Shown: positions 52,584 through 60,742 of the stretch, one piece after another
Layout of the letters: every line of letters starts with the position of its first letter
Numbering within the stretch: position 1 is the stretch's first letter
Assembly (NCBI GenBank): GCA_045651765.1
Contig: JAZRSY010000024.1
Span: 136,774 to 200,773, forward strand
Source: SIG565 sp045651765
GTDB lineage: Bacteria; Bacillota; Clostridia; Oscillospirales; Acutalibacteraceae
Direction of reading: 5' to 3'
Length of the DNA: 64,000 nucleotides
Made by a program: the position numbers and the translations under genes
Notes under the pieces: model-generated
The model's database searches: none
What the model was told of the DNA's origin: nothing
The model's input: the letters and a program-made list of their open reading frames with translations, nothing else

Positions 52584-52617
52584 ACACCCTGTTGCAGTAC
52601 AAAATGCAACAGGGTGT
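52584..52617. terminator. Hairpin between the transglutaminase-like pseudogene and the lipoprotein island
   Basis: ACACCCTGTTGCA (52584-52596) pairs perfectly with TGCAACAGGGTGT (52605-52617). It lies between convergent units, with short T stretches on both sides, so it may serve both. Confidence 0.75.
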
Positions 52618-52647
52618 CATAGTTTTTATATCATTATTTTTAGATAA

Positions 52648-53133
52648 CTATTTGGTTATTTTATCAAAAAGAGCTATTAGTTCATCATAACTTTGATTAT
52701 TCGCAACAATAACGCCACTGCTATCGATTACTGAGGGGATTGTTGGTGATGATAAAGGCTCGTCGTTTGCTGTGATTGTTATAACTTTACCTATATTCTC
52801 TTCGGTAGCTGTTTTGAACTTTGACTGTCCGTTTTCGGTGAATTCAAACTCGATATAATAATTGCTGTCTTCAGAAAATTTAGCATACACTTTAACAATA
52901 TCACTATTTTCAATTAAAACATTACCTTTGTCATCCTTAAACTCAACAACAGTGTTTTTGGAGAGCGTTGCTTCTTTATAAAGTATACTGCCATCTGCAA
53001 GTTTTGTCCCTTGCTCTTGATTTTGTGACTTGGAACTATCGTTTCCATTTAATTGATTTACAATAGGATTTAAATTACAGCCGGATAGCAATATCATCAA
53101 AAAAACGCAACAAACAATAATAATCTTTCTCAT
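52648..53133 (-). CDS. Lipoprotein with a SecD P1-head-like domain
   Basis: A 161-residue lipoprotein with signal MRKIIIVCCVFLMILLSGC, the lipidated Cys at 19. A polar linker rich in Ser, Asn and Gln (20-45) follows. The C-terminal half, from IEFEFTENGQSKFKTATEEN through GKVITITANDEPLSSPTIPS to SGVIVANN, has the strand and turn pattern of the P1 head subdomain of SecD (LEFNEEGAKKFAELT..NVGK, DGEVISAPVI, GSGVI). Here it stands alone, without the SecD membrane part, so it is unlikely to be a translocase. Its role is unknown. It is the last gene of the minus-strand island. Confidence 0.78.
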   Translation of the reverse strand: MRKIIIVCCVFLMILLSGCNLNPIVNQLNGNDSSKSQNQEQGTKLADGSILYKEATLSKNTVVEFKDDKGNVLIENSDIVKVYAKFSEDSNYYIEFEFTENGQSKFKTATEENIGKVITITANDEPLSSPTIPSVIDSSGVIVANNQSYDELIALFDKITK

Positions 53134-53156
53134 TATAATATACCTCTTTATGATAG

Positions 53157-53771
53157 TTATTCTTCTATTTTAATCCAATTTGCATTAGGTGTTTTTTCAA
53201 ACCAATCATCAAAATATTTTTCAACGGTGCCTTTATTTGCTACTTTTCCATCTAAAAAATATTCGCTTTTGTTATTGTTTATATAAGCTTTTTCTACGAT
53301 TTCAAAATCATAGCCATCAAATTTTAAAAAAGCAATTTTTTGTTCTCCATCTTTCAGTTTAGGTTCAAAGCTTCCATCAACTTTGAATTTTTTTATATTA
53401 CCAATTCCGGCATAGTTATAACCATATACCTTTCCTGAGTCATAACGCAAAATAAGATAGCAATAAAGCTTCACATCAAGAATTACTAATTCGTCAATAT
53501 TATCCGCATCACAATCCACATAAACATAATAAGCAGGTACAAATGCATAACAAGCATTATCAATGGTTTGAAAATGATACTTTTCTAATGTTTGTTCTGT
53601 GGTTTTATCGGATATTACTGATGTTTTTGCGGTAAAGGTTTGTTCTTTCTCCAAAACTTTCATTAATACTTCTTTTGCTTGCTCGTTTTGCTCTTTGATA
53701 TTATCCTTACCGCAACCTATTATAGAAAAGCAAAATATTAAACACATTAAAATCACTAAAGTTTTCTTCAT
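53157..53771 (-). CDS. Lipoprotein with an acidic DxDxD-type loop, function unknown
   Basis: A 204-residue lipoprotein with signal MKKTLVILMCLIFCFSIIGC, Cys at 20. A helical segment (about 25-60) is followed by beta-rich sequence with the acidic loop VDCDADNIDELVI near residue 86. This loop resembles calcium-binding or FG-GAP-like turns. The region from there through the IKKFKVDGSF segment is similar to the lipoprotein encoded just upstream (53783-54973), so the two are probably paralogs. No enzyme motif is seen. Confidence 0.72.
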   Translation of the reverse strand: MKKTLVILMCLIFCFSIIGCGKDNIKEQNEQAKEVLMKVLEKEQTFTAKTSVISDKTTEQTLEKYHFQTIDNACYAFVPAYYVYVDCDADNIDELVILDVKLYCYLILRYDSGKVYGYNYAGIGNIKKFKVDGSFEPKLKDGEQKIAFLKFDGYDFEIVEKAYINNNKSEYFLDGKVANKGTVEKYFDDWFEKTPNANWIKIEE

Positions 53772-53782
53772 AATATTACCAC

Positions 53783-54973
53783 TTATTGAAATATTAATTC
53801 ATTAAAATTATTAAACCATTGAAATATTAATTCATTAAAATGTAACCATTCTATCGGCGCTTTTTTATAATCTAAATATTGCTTGGTAAGTTTTGAATAT
53901 TCAGCTTTTGTAACAGAGTTTTCATTAAAAAAATATTCTTCTTTACCGCCATCTTCGGCTGTGGGGTGCCATTCGTTAAACGAAATGGTTTTAATAATAT
54001 TTCCGTCAAAATCCAATTCATAATATTCATAGTTAATATGGTCGGGTGCACCTCCGTGTCTTTCAAACATCAAATTGCCGTTTTCGAGTGGATATGTATA
54101 CATACTTTGAATATCACTCCATGCAGTAACAACATCATTTTTTATAGTAAAATATGCATATATACCAGAACTAACCACGCACATTTCCACGATACCGTCA
54201 TGATTCATATCATAAAAGCCATAACTAATAAATTCATCACTAATTGACTTAACAGGCAATACATCTTGAATATAGGTATCAAAATCAATCTCATTTCCTT
54301 CTCTGTCTAATCCCTTTGTCTTCAAAGATATAAAATCTAAATACTTGAAAGTATTTTTATCTAAATAAAATCTCTCAAATTTCACATCATTTAATTTATT
54401 GTGTTTTTCATAAGCTTTTTTAAATTTTTCTTCGGTGGTTTTCTTATTGTTAATATAATAATTTGCACCAATAATTTCGTGGTCACCCCAAACAGACTCA
54501 GTATAGGTGCATGATTTTACATTATAGCCACATTTATTAAAGGTAAGTGTTCTAAAACCATAATCAAATCCGCTTAAAGAATATGGTACTGTGCCATCCG
54601 TTTTTAAACCTCCAAATTGACGCCATGTAAAATTATAACTGTATATTGTGTTTTCAATAGCGTGAAATACGACGGTGCCAAAATATATATCTTCACCTTG
54701 CCCTAAACGGCAAATAAGTTCATTATTTCCATCAAAATCTAAATCAAATAAAGTATATTCGTTTATGTAAAAACAACTACCGCCGTGTGAAGAATCTTGT
54801 AAATAATCCAGATATTGAGACAATGTCATAGTAGTTTTATATTCCGTGCTGTAAAATTCGAAATCTTTATTTAATACAGTTTCATCCAACTGAACAGCAT
54901 TTTTATGGTTACCGCAACCGACCATAGAAAAGCAAAGTATCAAACTTATTATAACTGCTAAAAATCTTTTCAT
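53783..54973 (-). CDS. Lipoprotein with acidic repeat loops, function unknown
   Basis: A 396-residue lipoprotein with signal MKRFLAVIISLILCFSMVGC, Cys at 20. I chose ATG 54973 with GAGGTG upstream; the frame extends to 55054 but that part has no start context. Three acidic turns are visible: LFDLDFDGNNELI in the first third, GFYDMNHDGIVEMC in the middle and YELDFDGNIIKTI near the end. They suggest a repeated beta-structure that may bind calcium. The last residues (FNELIFQ twice) come from a 33-bp tandem duplication. It is paralogous to the next gene downstream. Confidence 0.72.
   Translation of the reverse strand: MKRFLAVIISLILCFSMVGCGNHKNAVQLDETVLNKDFEFYSTEYKTTMTLSQYLDYLQDSSHGGSCFYINEYTLFDLDFDGNNELICRLGQGEDIYFGTVVFHAIENTIYSYNFTWRQFGGLKTDGTVPYSLSGFDYGFRTLTFNKCGYNVKSCTYTESVWGDHEIIGANYYINNKKTTEEKFKKAYEKHNKLNDVKFERFYLDKNTFKYLDFISLKTKGLDREGNEIDFDTYIQDVLPVKSISDEFISYGFYDMNHDGIVEMCVVSSGIYAYFTIKNDVVTAWSDIQSMYTYPLENGNLMFERHGGAPDHINYEYYELDFDGNIIKTISFNEWHPTAEDGGKEEYFFNENSVTKAEYSKLTKQYLDYKKAPIEWLHFNELIFQWFNNFNELIFQ
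53785..53841. repeat. 33-bp period tandem duplication at the 3' end of a lipoprotein gene
   Basis: A 24-bp sequence beginning ATTGAAATATTAATTCATTA occurs at 53785-53808 and again, identical, at 53818-53841. The period is 33 bp (11 codons). It repeats the peptide FNELIFQ at the C-terminus and places the present stop codon in the second copy. Confidence 0.85.
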
Positions 54974-54977
54974 AAGC

Positions 54978-55415
54978 TTACACCTCTTTCTTTTTTCTGA
55001 TTTTTTCAACAATCCATTCAATTGCCCAATGGATAAATACAACTGTAATCCCATTTTGAATTATAAAGATTGTATGATTAATAAAGTCATACTTTCCGGT
55101 TGAAATCAAAAGAATTATTATAGGTGCCATGAGCGAAATTAAAAACAGATATATGTAATATTTTCTTCTACCTATATCATTCTTTTTCTTTCTTATTACA
55201 AAAGCAAAAATACCGGTTAACAGTAGTGAAGGTATGCCAAACATAATAAAGTTATTAAACAAGACAATTATTAACGACGGTGAAATTAAAAGTTTAATTA
55301 AATATGAATTACCAAAAAATCCACCTGTGTCACTCAAAACAAACAATAAAATTTGCGTGATAGTTAATAAAAAATATGGAATAAACAAATATAAAAACTC
55401 TTTAAATCTTTTCAT
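54978..55415 (-). CDS. Small polytopic membrane protein, function unknown
   Basis: A 145-residue protein with four predicted helices (about 8-27, 40-70, 85-105, 112-132) and basic cytoplasmic loops (RKKKNDIGRRK) and tail (EKIRKKKEV). It matches no family I recognise. It starts at ATG 55415 behind GAGG and ends 4 nt before the downstream lipoprotein start. It is one of several similar-sized membrane proteins interleaved with lipoproteins here. Confidence 0.68.
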   Translation of the reverse strand: MKRFKEFLYLFIPYFLLTITQILLFVLSDTGGFFGNSYLIKLLISPSLIIVLFNNFIMFGIPSLLLTGIFAFVIRKKKNDIGRRKYYIYLFLISLMAPIIILLISTGKYDFINHTIFIIQNGITVVFIHWAIEWIVEKIRKKKEV

Positions 55416-55429
55416 AAACTACCTCTGAT

Positions 55430-55543
55430 TTACTCCTTAATTAATCTAAAATAGACTTTCGATAAAAAATAAATTACTATACTAAAAAGTACTGATAAAA
55501 TGGTTAACAGTATTAATTTTTCATAGCCATATTTTTTAAAGCC
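55430..55543 (-). pseudogene. C-terminal remnant of a membrane protein gene
   Basis: An open stretch of 37 codons directly after an in-frame stop has no usable start codon or ribosome binding site of its own. It encodes a membrane helix plus basic tail (ending with FLSKVYFRLIKE and TAA at 55430). The composition is protein-like and like its neighbours. The rest of the gap 55416-55573 shows nothing else. It is best read as the decayed end of another island membrane protein; chance remains possible. Confidence 0.4.
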
Positions 55544-55573
55544 TTAATACCCATTTAACTGTATGTATTGACG

Positions 55574-56278
55574 CTATTTTAATTCAATGATTTCCTTTTC
55601 GTATTCTGCTATTGTTTGATTGTTTTTTGATTTAACGGGATACTTGATTTGCAGTTTTTTACCGTTTTCCAAAAAGGTTGCCTGTGTATTATAATATAAT
55701 TCGGTTCCATTAGCAAAATCACGCTTAATTTCTGTATAATAATTGGTCGTATCGAACATATCACGAACAATTAAAATGTTTTCATTTTTACTTTCTGAAT
55801 ATTTAAAATATGCCACTTTTGTAGAAAACTCTGCTATTGGATTATTGAAAAAGCTCGAAACACGTCCGTTTTCAACATCATAATAACGTTTGCTCGGGCG
55901 AAGGTTTCCTCCGTATCCGTATTCAAGTACAAGAATATCTTCCTGGTAATAAAAATTTAAACTACCTCGATAATCATGAAAGCCTATATCCAATGAATTA
56001 CCATCATTGTCATTCACTTCATAACAAAAAGAAAATCCATCAGTTTTAACGATATAATTTACATCTTGCTTATAAACCGTATCCATAGTATCAAAAAAAT
56101 TTATAACTGTACCGTCTTCGTTAATATTATACTTTCCCAATATTTCGCTATTATTTATGTGTTTGTCAACATACATGTCACTTTCTTTTTTAGAATATTT
56201 ATTATTAGAAGAATCAATTTTATTAGAACACGAAGTTAAAAAAATAAGACAAATCAAAATAGCAAATACTTTATACAT
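55574..56278 (-). CDS. Predicted lipoprotein, function unknown
   Basis: A 234-residue lipoprotein with signal MYKVFAILICLIFLTSC, Cys at 17, followed by a polar Ser/Asn/Lys linker. The mature part is beta-rich with many aromatic residues (for example YIVKTDGFSFCYEVND and FHDYRGSLNFYYQED) and no catalytic motif. The ribosome binding site is GGGGG before ATG 56278. It is separated from the upstream gene by 62 bp, one of the larger gaps inside the island. Confidence 0.7.
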   Translation of the reverse strand: MYKVFAILICLIFLTSCSNKIDSSNNKYSKKESDMYVDKHINNSEILGKYNINEDGTVINFFDTMDTVYKQDVNYIVKTDGFSFCYEVNDNDGNSLDIGFHDYRGSLNFYYQEDILVLEYGYGGNLRPSKRYYDVENGRVSSFFNNPIAEFSTKVAYFKYSESKNENILIVRDMFDTTNYYTEIKRDFANGTELYYNTQATFLENGKKLQIKYPVKSKNNQTIAEYEKEIIELK

Positions 56279-56340
56279 AACAATTCCCCCTAGTTTTATT
56301 AGTATGTACGAAACACATATGAACCGTTTCCCTGTATATA

Positions 56341-56985
56341 TTATTTTTCCTCTATAATAAAATCAATTTTATTTTTGTTGATTGTAAAAATAAAAACACC
56401 TATATAAAAACACACACGAGTTAAGATTTCTATAAACACTAATAAATTTAGTGCAGGCACTCCTATCGGTACCCTTTTAAAATATTCAAAACCGCCAACA
56501 GTTATAAAATCAAATATAAGTGCAGCAAGGTTTAATATAGCGCAGCTAAGTGCTCCATATTTTAAAAAAGTAATATGTTTAAAATTAAATAATGTTCCTA
56601 TAAACATAAAAGTACTTGCAATAAATATCAATCCCGAAAACAAAAACATCACAGGGTATGTAGATTCTGCAATTCCTAAAATAAAAACGATAATGTAAGA
56701 AAAGAGTGAACGAATAACATTAATAATCTGTATGCCAAAAGCAATAGGAAATAACCACTTTTTAAATTTATATTCCTTATTTGATGTAAATAAAAATGCA
56801 AGCACCAAAACAGGTATAATTAAAGGTATTAATTCTATTACCAAAGATTTAATGGCAAATTGAAAATTTTGAAAAAAAGACAATTTAATAATATCAATAT
56901 TTAAAACAAGTATTATAATGTGTAATACTGTAAAAGCAATTGCAATGATATTTTTATTAAAAGTTATATTCATACTCTTCTTCAT
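56341..56985 (-). CDS. Polytopic membrane protein, function unknown
   Basis: A 214-residue protein with about six helices spread over residues 8-205. The C-terminal helix and tail (ILTRVCFYIGVFIFTINKNK) resemble the end of the protein encoded at 60739-61428 (SFTRISVILWAILPFKNEN), which suggests distant paralogy. No family is recognised. It lies 11 nt downstream of the 56997 gene. Confidence 0.68.
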   Translation of the reverse strand: MKKSMNITFNKNIIAIAFTVLHIIILVLNIDIIKLSFFQNFQFAIKSLVIELIPLIIPVLVLAFLFTSNKEYKFKKWLFPIAFGIQIINVIRSLFSYIIVFILGIAESTYPVMFLFSGLIFIASTFMFIGTLFNFKHITFLKYGALSCAILNLAALIFDFITVGGFEYFKRVPIGVPALNLLVFIEILTRVCFYIGVFIFTINKNKIDFIIEEK

Positions 56986-56996
56986 AACAAGTCACC

Positions 56997-57335
56997 TCAA
57001 TGGGTAATATTTAAAATTGAAACTGCACTCTCTAATATCGGGACTGATATTATTAGCAAGGTTAATAATATAGTGTTAATTAAATATACAAAATTTGAAA
57101 TTCTATTTTTGTTTTTTAAAGAAAGTAAGTTTATAAAAAAAGCAAGTACGGCAATACAAACAATTACAATAGGCGTAAAAAGACCGTCCCAATTTTTTAA
57201 TATGTAGATATTTATATAAAACACATAATGAGAGAACATAAACACCCAAATTTGAGCTTTCTCATATTTTTTAGTAACAAACAATATAAACCAAATAATA
57301 GAAATAATTATAGCAATAATGTTTAATAGATTCAT
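56997..57335 (-). CDS. Small membrane protein with four helices, function unknown
   Basis: A 112-residue, almost wholly hydrophobic protein with four helices (about 3-20, 27-47, 55-72, 82-103) and short basic loops (TKKYEKAQ, LKNKNR). It has no recognisable motif. It is 13 nt downstream of the large membrane protein gene and 11 nt upstream of the next one, so it belongs to the same transcript. Confidence 0.65.
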   Translation of the reverse strand: MNLLNIIAIIISIIWFILFVTKKYEKAQIWVFMFSHYVFYINIYILKNWDGLFTPIVIVCIAVLAFFINLLSLKNKNRISNFVYLINTILLTLLIISVPILESAVSILNITH

Positions 57336-57348
57336 AAATTTACATCCT

Positions 57349-58986
57349 TTAATATCTCGTAGTGTACTGATTTATATAAGTTATAGCAAGATTACGTGTG
57401 TCGGTGAATGAAAGCGGTATGTAAAGCACACGGCTAAGGTCATATACACCGTTAAATACAATTGTTTCATATCCTTCATAAAAAGCAGATTTATCTGCCT
57501 TTTTCAGTTCATCACAATATGTCTTTAACAATTCTTCGATGCAACTTTCGGGTAGCTCACACCACTTGCCATCAGGATCGCCATAATAATAACGCATTTG
57601 TGGATTATCGAGTTTTGTTTTTTTCAAAGAATAAGCATACATATCGCTCTTCATAAGTCGAATGTAAAACTCATCAAAAGCCGAATCTTTTAAATCTCTA
57701 TATTCACGATAAAAAGATTTTCCATCCTTCAATTTATAATTAAAATTAGCATCCTCCCACATATCCGCAATACATTCAGGTTCCTTATATGGATACTCCG
57801 TTTCGTCAGGCAAATAACCTTCTTCAAACAACTCCAATAATATTCTATGTAGGTCAATACAATCCTCGAAATGCTTGTCCACTTCAAATTCTTCTATAGA
57901 ATCCAAAAATATTTTAACACTTTCTATTTCTTCTTTATCGGGTAAGATATAAGCCTCATTTTGAACCTGTGCAGGTATAAATCCCAAAATCAAAGCAGAA
58001 GAAACTGTTACTGCAAAAACGGTTATACCCATTTTTATGAGCAGTTTGTTCCTTCGAAAACTAAAAACAGTGAGCAATATTGCCACTGACAATGCTACAA
58101 TTAAAAAACATAAAATATAGCTTAATGAAATTTGATTCTTAAGCATAAAAGGCTTAGCTATAAGAAATGCAACAGAAAGAGAAATTAAGAAAAATACTAT
58201 GATCTTATAAACGGTCGAAAAAACAATTGAATTTATTGTTTGGTGATTTTTCTTTCGACACCATAAATACACAAAAACGCCAATAATAACGCCTGTTACC
58301 AAAAGAAAAATTGTCGAGTAATTGAATAACGTTGCTGCTGATACAACAAACAGATTAAAACTTAGAGGATTCCATGTTTTATGAGGGATTAAAGAACTGA
58401 CATTATAAATTTCATAACAACCCTGACTGATTATAATCGGAGCAAAATTAAGTACTAAAAAACCAATAAAGTACCAACGTACAGACCGTGCAACAAAATA
58501 CAGAACCGCACAAATTGTTATCCAAACAAAAATCAGACCACATAAAGCAATACCATTGAACAGAATTACGATAAATGACATATTAAAATAAGGTGAAATT
58601 TTCTCACAAAATTCTAACACTATCATTTGTGCTATTATATAGAAACAAAAAGGAATCCATAATGAAAATATTTTATCCCAGACTGACGGCTGCGGCTCAT
58701 CTTCAACCATCTTCGCCATGCTTTCTTTTTTAAACCAATACGGCGTTATAATAGAAATTAAAATAAGAAAAGCAATCAATGTAAATGCAATCAAAATAAT
58801 AGGAGTGTCATTTGCATCAAAAAGGTCATTCCCAGAAGAGAAAAGACTTGGAATAGAAAATAGATTTAATATGACAAACAATAATCCTAAAACAATATAA
58901 AACGGAACACGATTTTTGGATAAACATAAACTTTTTACAAAATTTAAAGTTTTATAATTCGATTCAGATACAAATTTATTTTTCAT
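57349..58986 (-). CDS. Large membrane protein with soluble C-terminal domain, ABC-2 permease-like
   Basis: A 545-residue protein with about ten helices between residues 28 and 355 and a soluble acidic C-terminal domain (about 360-545; starts ILPDKEEIESVKIFLDS). The layout resembles clostridial ABC-2-type permeases with a DUF6449-like tail, in which a hydrophobic core is followed by a PxxEEIxSV segment. No ATPase gene is near, and I cannot confirm the family. I chose ATG 58986 (GGGGTGA 5 nt upstream) over TTG 58989. It is the largest membrane protein of the island. Confidence 0.65.
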   Translation of the reverse strand: MKNKFVSESNYKTLNFVKSLCLSKNRVPFYIVLGLLFVILNLFSIPSLFSSGNDLFDANDTPIILIAFTLIAFLILISIITPYWFKKESMAKMVEDEPQPSVWDKIFSLWIPFCFYIIAQMIVLEFCEKISPYFNMSFIVILFNGIALCGLIFVWITICAVLYFVARSVRWYFIGFLVLNFAPIIISQGCYEIYNVSSLIPHKTWNPLSFNLFVVSAATLFNYSTIFLLVTGVIIGVFVYLWCRKKNHQTINSIVFSTVYKIIVFFLISLSVAFLIAKPFMLKNQISLSYILCFLIVALSVAILLTVFSFRRNKLLIKMGITVFAVTVSSALILGFIPAQVQNEAYILPDKEEIESVKIFLDSIEEFEVDKHFEDCIDLHRILLELFEEGYLPDETEYPYKEPECIADMWEDANFNYKLKDGKSFYREYRDLKDSAFDEFYIRLMKSDMYAYSLKKTKLDNPQMRYYYGDPDGKWCELPESCIEELLKTYCDELKKADKSAFYEGYETIVFNGVYDLSRVLYIPLSFTDTRNLAITYINQYTTRY

Positions 58987-58990
58987 CAAT

Positions 58991-59311
58991 TCACCCCATT
59001 GACCACATAGAAAAACCTACAAACGCTATAATGCAAAATACTATAAGCAACACAAGTGATATTATCTTAGCAATTTTATATGTACATAATTTTGTGCTAA
59101 CTCCCGAAGAAATTAATCCAACAAAAGAAAAGAATGCTATAAACAGTGGTTCTAAAAGTAAAAATTCCATTCCGCTAGCGGATGAGTCATTTGACAAGCG
59201 CTCTATTTCCTTAAACATACTGACGGAGGCTGCTACAACTCCGTATAATGCGTATAAAGAAACGAGAAAAAATATTATGGCAAAAATTCGTCTAATATAT
59301 ATTTTCCACAT
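58991..59311 (-). CDS. Small membrane protein with three helices, function unknown
   Basis: A 106-residue protein with helices at about 6-28, 45-66 and 80-103. I chose ATG 59311, with GAGGA 8 nt upstream, over the frame at 59332. It ends 4 nt before the start of the next gene, whose ribosome binding site overlaps its last codons. No family is recognised. Confidence 0.65.
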   Translation of the reverse strand: MWKIYIRRIFAIIFFLVSLYALYGVVAASVSMFKEIERLSNDSSASGMEFLLLEPLFIAFFSFVGLISSGVSTKLCTYKIAKIISLVLLIVFCIIAFVGFSMWSMG

Positions 59312-59370
59312 AGTTAGTGTCCTCTTAATCACGCAAAAGTATTATAAATTTAATTTAACACTCAGATGCT

Positions 59371-60102
59371 TTAAAATACTATATCCATAAGTAAACTTAT
59401 AAGCGGTGAAATCAATAGGCTGTATATTGTTCTATAAGCAAAGCCACCAACAAAAAATGCCATAATAGAAGTTCCGCCATCTGTGAATTTAATATTTTTA
59501 AGTATATGTATTTTATAGATGCTGTCGGCAAAAATTCCAAACAATATTCCGCACAAAAGCATACCTATACTGCTTATTCCGCCTATTTTTAAAGCTATTC
59601 GTTCAATTTCTTTTTGTGAATCCAAGGCTTTATCGAGCAGAACACTTGTCTGAGCGGAATACACGGGATTCAGCTTTGTTAAAGTATCAACACCAACTGC
59701 TTCCTCATAAGCCGCAACATTTTGGTAATGCGGTTCAAGCTTTGGTGCATAGATTCCTACTCCTATTGAAGTTAAAACTATAGCCAATATTAAATCTACA
59801 ATTATATACAAGCAAGCAAACTTATACATCTTTCGGTAGCAAAGCCAATTAAACCCGAAAGAGAAAGCTGCCCAATTCCAACTTAAAAAGAACTTTTTGC
59901 CCTCGTTTTTAGTGTAAATATCAACGTAACGAGATGCGTTTTTATCTATGAAAAAATGCCAGTCAGCCTTTTTAACACCATCTAATAATGCTTCTTTCGG
60001 GGAGGCTGTGGTCGGTATTCTTTTCCAACACTGTTTACAGTATCCGTCACTTACAATATACGTAGCACCGCAGTGTTCGCATTTCTTTTCAAGGTTATCC
60101 AT
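59371..60102 (-). CDS. Zinc-ribbon membrane protein with DUF2628-like region
   Basis: A 243-residue protein. The N-terminal zinc ribbon has CEHCG at residue 8 and CKQCW at 22. A linker leads to a stretch typical of DUF2628 membrane proteins, FFLSWNWAAFSFGFNWLCYRK near 72. Helices follow at about 93-112, 172-190 and 210-240. The zinc ribbon probably faces the cytoplasm. Such proteins are common in gut Clostridia and have no known function. It overlaps the upstream gene by 8 nt. Confidence 0.75.
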   Translation of the reverse strand: MDNLEKKCEHCGATYIVSDGYCKQCWKRIPTTASPKEALLDGVKKADWHFFIDKNASRYVDIYTKNEGKKFFLSWNWAAFSFGFNWLCYRKMYKFACLYIIVDLILAIVLTSIGVGIYAPKLEPHYQNVAAYEEAVGVDTLTKLNPVYSAQTSVLLDKALDSQKEIERIALKIGGISSIGMLLCGILFGIFADSIYKIHILKNIKFTDGGTSIMAFFVGGFAYRTIYSLLISPLISLLMDIVF

Positions 60103-60742
60103 CCATTTCTGCCCCTTTCTTTTTTACTCTAAGGTTTTTTATTGATGCAACGAGAATAATTATGTAAGCAACCATACTAAATATCGTTCCGTTTGTTAAA
60201 TAATTTACAAAACAAACCAAATAGGTTTCTATTATTCCCAACTTACTATATATTAAATATTTTGGAATAGCTGGTATTGAAAAAGAGAATATATTTATTA
60301 TTAAGAATATGATACTGCAACAAAGTGACGGAATCAAACATTTTGATTTAATATTTTTCAGTATGCGAGTAATCATAAAAACAAATATAAGTGCTAGAAT
60401 CGTTTTAATGGCTATAGAAATAATACCAGTCCATAACGAAGTTAAAATTATTATTAAAAATAGGGTACTGCAACAAATTAATGGAATTAAACATTTTGAT
60501 TTAACATTTTTCAACATACGAGTAATCATAAAAACTATTATAAAAGTTATAATTATTTTAATCACTATGGATATAATCGTAGTCCATAACAAAATTGAAA
60601 TATATTCTTTTGTAACTCCTATCAAACTCCCATTTGGCAAGTTAATAAATAACTCATACAGCAATTTTAAAATACCGATAATCTCACTAAAGCAAAATAT
60701 GCAAAGTCCAATTATATATAATTTTTTAGTTGTTGGTTTCAT
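60095..60742 (-). CDS. Membrane protein with an internal 51-residue tandem repeat
   Basis: A 215-residue protein with about six helices. Two consecutive copies of a 51-residue unit are obvious: each has WT.IISI.IK, then FVMITR.LKN.KSKCLIP and CCS..FLII. The copies are about 70 percent identical, with a 153-bp DNA period. Two short N-terminal and C-terminal helices flank them. The N-terminus begins with basic residues (MKPTTKKL). No family is recognised. It overlaps its upstream neighbour by 4 nt. Confidence 0.7.
   Translation of the reverse strand: MKPTTKKLYIIGLCIFCFSEIIGILKLLYELFINLPNGSLIGVTKEYISILLWTTIISIVIKIIITFIIVFMITRMLKNVKSKCLIPLICCSTLFLIIILTSLWTGIISIAIKTILALIFVFMITRILKNIKSKCLIPSLCCSIIFLIINIFSFSIPAIPKYLIYSKLGIIETYLVCFVNYLTNGTIFSMVAYIIILVASIKNLRVKKKGAEMDG
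60291..60596. repeat. 153-bp period tandem duplication inside a membrane protein gene
   Basis: The segments around 60305-60440 and 60458-60593 align without gaps at a spacing of 153 bp (for example TACTGCAACAAA at 60313 and 60466, and ACATTTTGATTTAA at 60339 and 60492). The spacing is a multiple of three and doubles a 51-codon unit of two helices. The unit boundaries are approximate. Confidence 0.85.
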
